Source: Defluviitaleaceae bacterium (lineage in GTDB: Bacteria > Bacillota > Clostridia > Lachnospirales > WQUN01). Taken from it: DNA of 11,303 bases. The notes beneath the pieces are model-generated. The model was not told the DNA's origin, ran no database searches, and saw only the letters and a list, made by a program, of their open reading frames with translations. This document shows, piece by piece, positions 6,962 to 11,303 of the stretch; within the stretch, counting starts at the first letter, position 1, and each line of letters starts with the position of its first letter. Made by a program: the position numbers and the translations under genes. The DNA lies in the NCBI GenBank assembly GCA_009783525.1, contig WRDG01000049.1, forward strand, positions 1 to 11,303. Reading direction: 5' to 3'.

Positions 6962-7831
6962 CTAAAAAGAAAAAACTTTTTGCGGCGCAAGACCCAATCG
7001 CTCCGCTTTTACGGCTCCCATCGCATGATACGGCAAAAAATCCGCGCGCACGACGCGGAATTTTTTTTGCAGCTGCGCGATATATTCTCTGTGGCTTTCG
7101 CGGTCGTTCAAACCCGGGATAATCGGGCAGCGAAGAATGACACGGGCTCCGCTTTCGCATAAAAATTTAAGGTTGTCCGTAATGAGCGAGCCGTCTTCGC
7201 CTGTAAAGCGTTTGTGTCGCTCGGGATCGGATTCTTTTACGTCGTATAAAAACGTATCGACCAGCGGCAAAATTTTTTCGTAGCCGGCCCTCGGCGCGTG
7301 GCCGCAGGTTTCTATCGCGGTGTTGATGCCCTCGCGCCGGCATGAAGCAAGAATCGAGCGAGTAAATTCGAACTGGCTCATCGGCTCGCCGCCGGTAAGC
7401 GTAACGCCGCCGCCGTTTTTATAATAGCGTCTGTCGCGCAGCACGATTTCTATTATTTCTTCCGTGTCCGCCCAATAACCGACGCGGCTGAGCGCGCCTT
7501 TCGCGCATGCGTCCGCGCATTTAAAACACCTGACGCAATTGTCCCTGCCGATTGAATAAACCGCGGGGATTTTTTTTTGCCCGTCAATTATTTTTTCGCA
7601 AACGGAAAGGCACTTTTCGCAAGCGGAAAGATACTTTCCACAAGCGGAAAAACATTTTCCGCAAGCGTCGCATTTGTCGCGGTTAAAAGATAAAAGCGGT
7701 TCAAAGGACGTCCCCTCCGGATTGTGGCACCACACGCAGCGCAGAGGGCAGCCCATCATAAAAACCGCGGTCCGTATGCCGTCTCCGTCGTGGACGGAAA
7801 AACGCCTCAATGAAAAAATAAGCCCGCGCAT
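6962..7831 (-). CDS. Glycyl-radical enzyme activating protein (radical SAM, PflA/YjjW-like)
   Basis: This 289-residue protein uses S-adenosylmethionine and a [4Fe-4S] cluster to install the glycyl radical in a partner enzyme. It opens with FSVHDGDGIRTAVFMMGCP and has the radical-SAM triad CxxxCxxC (Cys28, Cys32, Cys35; GCPLRCVWCHNPEG). Next comes a cysteine-rich ferredoxin-like insert: an unusual run at residues 54-78 and a standard CxxCxxCxxxC at 99-109. Then follow GGGVTLTGGEP (SAM-binding GGEP, 147-150), ETCGHAP, FLYDVKESDPERHKRFTG and IIPGLND. The first ferredoxin motif is expanded by a 21-bp tandem repeat (7598-7660). The protein ends soon after the conserved PYH motif, so the C-terminal tail seems shorter than usual by perhaps 20-30 residues. 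Its ATG overlaps the stop of carB-dapF by one base (TAATG), indicating translational coupling. No glycyl radical enzyme is in the window, so the target is unknown. Confidence 0.9.
   Translation of the reverse strand: MRGLIFSLRRFSVHDGDGIRTAVFMMGCPLRCVWCHNPEGTSFEPLLSFNRDKCDACGKCFSACGKYLSACEKCLSVCEKIIDGQKKIPAVYSIGRDNCVRCFKCADACAKGALSRVGYWADTEEIIEIVLRDRRYYKNGGGVTLTGGEPMSQFEFTRSILASCRREGINTAIETCGHAPRAGYEKILPLVDTFLYDVKESDPERHKRFTGEDGSLITDNLKFLCESGARVILRCPIIPGLNDRESHREYIAQLQKKFRVVRADFLPYHAMGAVKAERLGLAPQKVFSF
7598..7681 (-). repeat. 21-bp tandem repeat (three copies plus a degenerate fourth) inside the activase gene
   Basis: Units at 7598-7618, 7619-7639 and 7640-7660 are 21 bp each and adjacent ones differ at about four positions. 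A fourth, decayed unit occupies 7661-7681. The period is a multiple of three, so the frame is kept. The protein copies are GKCFSAC, GKYLSAC and EKCLSVC (residues 58-78), preceded by RDKCDAC (51-57). The array adds extra cysteines to the ferredoxin-like insert. Confidence 0.85.
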
Positions 7832-8694
7832 TAAAACGTTACGTTCCCTTCGAATACATGCCTGCAGTCGCCGGTCATTTGCACGTTGCCGCCCGTGTAT
7901 CTCACGACGAGCTCGCCTCCCGGCACAATCACCCGTATGTCATCGCCCTCGTCGCAATAACCGCATATGACCGCGGCCGCGGCCGCCGCGCATGCGCCGG
8001 TGCCGCACGCGAGCGTCTCGCCGCTGCCCCGCTCCCAAACGCGGACTTTAAGTGCGCGGCGGTTTAACACCTGCACGAATTCGATGTTGGCGCGGTTCGG
8101 AAACATCGGATGCGTTTCAAGCATCGGCCCTATTGTTTTTACGTCGGTATTGTCCGTGCCGCCGCAAAAAATTACGCAGTGAGGGTTGCCCACCGTACAG
8201 CAGGTGATGCGGTACTCCGCGCCGTCTATGTCCGCCGGCATGTCTATCACTTTTTGCTCCGGCTTTACGTTCGGCAGTACGACGGGAACTTTTCCCGCTT
8301 CAAACTCGGCGCGGCCCATGTCAACCCGCGCCTTGTAGACCGTCCCGTTCTGCGTAAAGACTTCGACGGTTTTTACGCCGCTCGGCGTTTCTATCCTCAT
8401 GATTTTTTTTCTGACGTACCCTTTGTCGTAAAGCAGCTTTGCGACGCAGCGTATCGGGTTGCCGCCCATGCTGCCCTCGCTTCCGTCGCGGTTGAATATG
8501 CGCATGCCCGCGTCGGCGTTTTTCCCTTTCGGCTTTCCGACCAGCACGACTCCGTCGCCGCCGACGCCGTAGTGCCTGTCCGAAAGAAATACCGAAAGCG
8601 ACTCAGGAGAATTGATCGAAACATTTTTTCCTATGCAGTCAATATAAATATAATCGTTGCCTGAAGTTTGCATTTTTATAAAGCCGAGCTCCAT
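7831..8694 (-). other. dapF: DapF-like (diaminopimelate epimerase) domain of the CarB fusion
   Basis: This is the C-terminal portion of the carB frame. It would be 287 residues if it began at the internal ATG at 8694, a full DapF length. Family hallmarks are KMQTSGNDYIYID at the start, DRHYGVGGDG, MRIFNRDGSEGSM, GNPHCV, PNRANIEFVQV and ERGSGETLACGTGACAAA. DapF interconverts LL- and meso-diaminopimelate using two cysteines as acid and base. The second (TGC, codon 8005-8007, in ACGTGAC) is kept. The first, in the family motif MCGNGIRC, is glycine here (MGGNPIRC; codon 8464-8466). No stop lies between CarB and this domain, and neither internal ATG (8694 or 8673) has a properly spaced ribosome binding site, so a true fusion is the simplest reading. 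Whether it epimerises diaminopimelate is doubtful without the first cysteine. Confidence 0.85.
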
Positions 8695-11303
8695 CCTTTC
8701 GGACCGAAGGCTGTTTATATCGACGAGCTCCGTGTTTATCTCGCTGTAGCGCGAGAGCAGGCTGTCCGCGACGGCATGCGCGGTGTCGAGGCTTGTGAGG
8801 CACGGTATACCGAGCGCGCACGCCTTTCGCCTGATTTTTACGCTGTCGCGCGCGGGGTCGCGCCCTTTTGCCGACGTGGAGACAATGTACTGCACCTTGC
8901 CGCTCGCAAGCAGCGTCATGGAATTGTCGTCTGCGCATTCGTGGATTTTATTTACGACGGTCGCCTTGAGCCCGGCTTTGCGTATCGCCTCGGCGGTGCC
9001 GTCGGTCGCGTACAGCTCGAAACCTATCGACGCGAATTTTTTTGCGATGTCCGCCACTTCGTGCCGGTCGTCGTTGCGGACGGTTAAAAATACTCCGCCC
9101 GCTTTACGCATCGCATAGCCCGCGCCGAGCAGCGCCTTGTACAGCGCTTCTGCCAAATTTTTTCCGATACCGAGCACTTCGCCGGTGGATTTCATTTCGG
9201 GGCCGAGCTGCGTGTCGAGGTCGATCAGCTTTTCGAATGAAAACACGGGCGCTTTAACCGCGGTGTAAGGCGGCGTCTTCGCAATGACCGACGTATATCC
9301 CAGCTGCGGCAATTTCGCGCCGAGCGAAACGCGGGTCGCAACGTCGCACATGGGCACGCCCGTTATCTTGCTTATGTACGGAACGGTTCGGGACGCGCGC
9401 GGGTTCACTTCTATAACGTAAATTTCTCCGTCGATATTATTTTTTGCACCGTCGCGATCCTTTGCCACTACGAACTGTATATTGACGAGCCCCTTGACCT
9501 GCAGCGCTATGCAAAGTTTTTTAGTCACCTCTATGAGCCGTTCGGTAATCGCATCGTCTATCCGGTTTGCGGGGTACATGGCGATGCTGTCGCCGGAATG
9601 CACGCCCGTGCGTTCAATGTGTTCCATGATCCCGGGTATAAAAATATTTTCACCGTCGCATATGCTGTCCACCTCGACTTCGATGCCTTGTATATACATG
9701 TCGATCAGCACCGGATTGTCGTGCTTTTGGCGCAGGATGATGCCCATGTATTCGGTAACGTCCTCTTCGGAATAAGCGATTATCATGTTCTGTCCGCCCA
9801 AGACGTAGCTTGGCCGCAGCAGTACCGGATAACCGAGCTCGGACGCCGCGCTTAACGCTTCGGCTGCCGTGTTGACCGCGAAGCCGCGCGGCCGTTTCAC
9901 ATTTAAATCCGCAAGCAAGCGGTCGAAACGCTCGCGATCTTCGCATATGTCGATGCTGTCGGCAGACGTGCCGAGTATTTTTACTCCGTGCTCGTGCAGC
10001 GACTGCGTGAGTTTTATCGCGGTTCCGCCACCGAACGCTACAACCACACCGATCGGTTTTTCTAAATTGTGGATGTGCATCACGTCTTCTATCGTGAGCG
10101 GCTCAAAATACAGACGATCCGCCGTGTCAAAATCTGTTGATACCGTCTCCGGGTTGTTGTTTACAATAATCACGGAGTATCCCATGCGCTTCAACGCCCA
10201 AACACAGTGGACGCAAGCGTAGTCGAACTCGATCCCCTGTCCGATCCGTATGGGCCCCGACCCAAGAACCATTACCTTTTCTGTTTTTTCGACAAACGGC
10301 TCGGCTTCGTTTTCCCATTCCGCGCCGTCTTCGCCGTAAACGGCATAAAAATACGGCGTCGCCGCGCTGTAGCTTCCCGCGCATGTGTCCACCGTTTTAT
10401 AAACCGGCCCGGCAAAAAAATTGAGCTCGCCGTTCCGTTTTTCTTTTATGAACCTGTCCGTAAATCCCGTTCGTTTTGCGCGGCCGTACGCCAAGGCGTC
10501 AAACTGCGCGGCTTCTGCCAATTCTTTTTCCGCCGCCAAAATATTTTCAATTTTATATAAAAACCATTTGTCAATTTTTGTCAGCTCGAAAATTTCTTCC
10601 GTTGCGCCGCCGCGCTTCATGTACTCGTACAGAACGAACAGCCGCTCGTCGGTTGCCCGCCGCAGCGACGCTCTCAACTCGCCGTCGCTCATTTTTTGCA
10701 CCGAGCGCAGGTTGAGCGAATCCGTGCCGAGCTCCGCACCTCTCACAGCTTTTAAAAGAGCCGCCTCGAACGTGTCAGCTATCGCCATGACCTCGCCCGT
10801 GGCTTTCATTTGCGTGCCAAGATCTCGTTTCGCGTACACAAACTTGTCGAACGGCCACTTGGGAAACTTGACCGCGATGTAATCGAGCGCGGGTTCGTAA
10901 GCGGCGTAGGTGCAGCCCGTCACTTCGTTTTTTATTTCGTCGAGCGTGTAGCCTATCGCCGTCTTGACAGAAACTTTAGCAATGGGGTAGCCCGTCGCTT
11001 TTGACGCGAGCGCGGACGAACGCGACACTCGCGGGTTCACTTCAATGACAGCGTATTCGAACGAATTGGGTTCGAGCGCGAACTGGATGTTGCATCCGCC
11101 CTCCACTCCAATCGCCTCGATAATCGCGAGCGCCGCGCCGCGGAGCATGGAAAATTCTTTTTGCGCCAACGTGACCGCCGGAGCGACCACGATGCTGTCG
11201 CCCGTGTGTATCCCCACGGGGTCGAGGTTTTCCATCGAGCATACCGCTATGGAATTGCCCGCTTTGTCGCGCATCGCTTCAAACTCGATTTCTTTCCAGC
11301 CCG
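7831..11303 (-). CDS. carB: Carbamoyl-phosphate synthase large chain fused to a diaminopimelate epimerase-like domain (5' end outside window)
   Basis: One uninterrupted frame enters at 11303 and ends with a TAA at 7831-7833; about 210 N-terminal CarB residues are missing outside the window. The CarB part begins at GWKEIEFEAMRDKAGN in the first ATP-grasp domain. It then shows GIHTGDSIVVAP, EVNPRVSRSSALASKATG, the oligomerisation region (ending near YKTVDTCAG), the second synthetase with GSGPIRIGQGIEFDYACVH, NNNPETVSTDFDTADRLYFEP, RPSYVLGGQNM, GIMEHIERTGVHSGDS and EVNPRASRTVPYISK, and the C-terminal allosteric MGS-like domain (FELYATDGTAEAIRKAG, then IRRKACALGIPCLTSLDTA). It makes carbamoyl phosphate from glutamine-derived ammonia, bicarbonate and two ATP, for arginine and pyrimidines. 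The usual GGQT of the second half reads GGGT, and a short insertion (about ten residues, near 9427-9459) precedes EVNPRASR. After a 30-residue linker the frame continues directly into a complete DapF-like domain. The small subunit gene carA is not in the window; the activase gene follows with a one-base overlap. Confidence 0.93.
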   Translation of the reverse strand, partial: GWKEIEFEAMRDKAGNSIAVCSMENLDPVGIHTGDSIVVAPAVTLAQKEFSMLRGAALAIIEAIGVEGGCNIQFALEPNSFEYAVIEVNPRVSRSSALASKATGYPIAKVSVKTAIGYTLDEIKNEVTGCTYAAYEPALDYIAVKFPKWPFDKFVYAKRDLGTQMKATGEVMAIADTFEAALLKAVRGAELGTDSLNLRSVQKMSDGELRASLRRATDERLFVLYEYMKRGGATEEIFELTKIDKWFLYKIENILAAEKELAEAAQFDALAYGRAKRTGFTDRFIKEKRNGELNFFAGPVYKTVDTCAGSYSAATPYFYAVYGEDGAEWENEAEPFVEKTEKVMVLGSGPIRIGQGIEFDYACVHCVWALKRMGYSVIIVNNNPETVSTDFDTADRLYFEPLTIEDVMHIHNLEKPIGVVVAFGGGTAIKLTQSLHEHGVKILGTSADSIDICEDRERFDRLLADLNVKRPRGFAVNTAAEALSAASELGYPVLLRPSYVLGGQNMIIAYSEEDVTEYMGIILRQKHDNPVLIDMYIQGIEVEVDSICDGENIFIPGIMEHIERTGVHSGDSIAMYPANRIDDAITERLIEVTKKLCIALQVKGLVNIQFVVAKDRDGAKNNIDGEIYVIEVNPRASRTVPYISKITGVPMCDVATRVSLGAKLPQLGYTSVIAKTPPYTAVKAPVFSFEKLIDLDTQLGPEMKSTGEVLGIGKNLAEALYKALLGAGYAMRKAGGVFLTVRNDDRHEVADIAKKFASIGFELYATDGTAEAIRKAGLKATVVNKIHECADDNSMTLLASGKVQYIVSTSAKGRDPARDSVKIRRKACALGIPCLTSLDTAHAVADSLLSRYSEINTELVDINSLRSERMELGFIKMQTSGNDYIYIDCIGKNVSINSPESLSVFLSDRHYGVGGDGVVLVGKPKGKNADAGMRIFNRDGSEGSMGGNPIRCVAKLLYDKGYVRKKIMRIETPSGVKTVEVFTQNGTVYKARVDMGRAEFEAGKVPVVLPNVKPEQKVIDMPADIDGAEYRITCCTVGNPHCVIFCGGTDNTDVKTIGPMLETHPMFPNRANIEFVQVLNRRALKVRVWERGSGETLACGTGACAAAAAAVICGYCDEGDDIRVIVPGGELVVRYTGGNVQMTGDCRHVFEGNVTF

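Noticed and set aside
7598..7681. CRISPR-like array
   Set aside because: The units are only 21 bp, directly adjacent with no spacers, and encode in-frame heptads in the activase.
7972..7994. Alternating GC-rich stretch as a structural DNA element
   Set aside because: It encodes the Ala-rich helix after ACGTGAC in DapF, which is normal for the family, so codon content explains it.
8673..8694. dapF as a separate gene starting at an internal ATG
   Set aside because: There is no stop codon between the CarB and DapF parts, and AAAGG lies directly against the ATG at 8694 with no spacing. Internal initiation cannot be fully excluded, so it is listed as a domain of the fusion.

Overview
The window looks like chromosomal DNA of an anaerobic, probably clostridial (Bacillota) bacterium. 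This is inferred from several things together: a short clostridial-style CobU-like protein next to CobS, a glycyl-radical-enzyme activase, lipoprotein-type binding proteins, and a carB-dapF reading frame whose linker I loosely associate with Clostridia. Base composition is balanced to moderately GC-rich, with many A/T homopolymer runs. No tRNA, rRNA, CRISPR array, insertion sequence or phage structural gene was seen. I place it no lower than class level, and that is an inference.

Layout. The left fifth (1-2401) reads on the + strand: the tail of an unidentified protein, a compact zinc metallopeptidase-like protein ending in a clear intrinsic terminator, then cobS and a short cobU-like gene for late cobalamin (nucleotide-loop) assembly. 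The rest (2406-11303) reads on the - strand. From its upstream end the order is: a carB-dapF fusion whose N-terminus lies beyond the window; a radical-SAM glycyl-radical activase sharing one base with it (TAATG); an AT-rich gap with a possible promoter; a sugar-type periplasmic-binding lipoprotein; and a very large hybrid histidine kinase. The two strand blocks converge with only 4 bp between the cobU and kinase stop codons.

How the genes work together. cobS and cobU belong to one pathway. The binding lipoprotein and the hybrid kinase probably form a sensory unit, because no ABC permease or ATPase lies beside the binding protein and the kinase carries two extracytoplasmic solute-binding domains of its own. 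The carB-dapF fusion joins carbamoyl-phosphate synthesis (arginine and pyrimidines) to a diaminopimelate-epimerase-like domain (lysine and peptidoglycan). That DapF domain has lost one of the two catalytic cysteines of the family.

Most notable points: the CarB-DapF fusion; the Cys-to-Gly change in its DapF active site; a 21-bp coding tandem repeat that multiplies cysteines in the activase's ferredoxin-like insert; a short CobU-like protein with an altered P-loop and no guanylylation-histidine segment; and the binding-protein/hybrid-kinase pair. I see no convincing defence, mobile or wholly new multi-gene system here.
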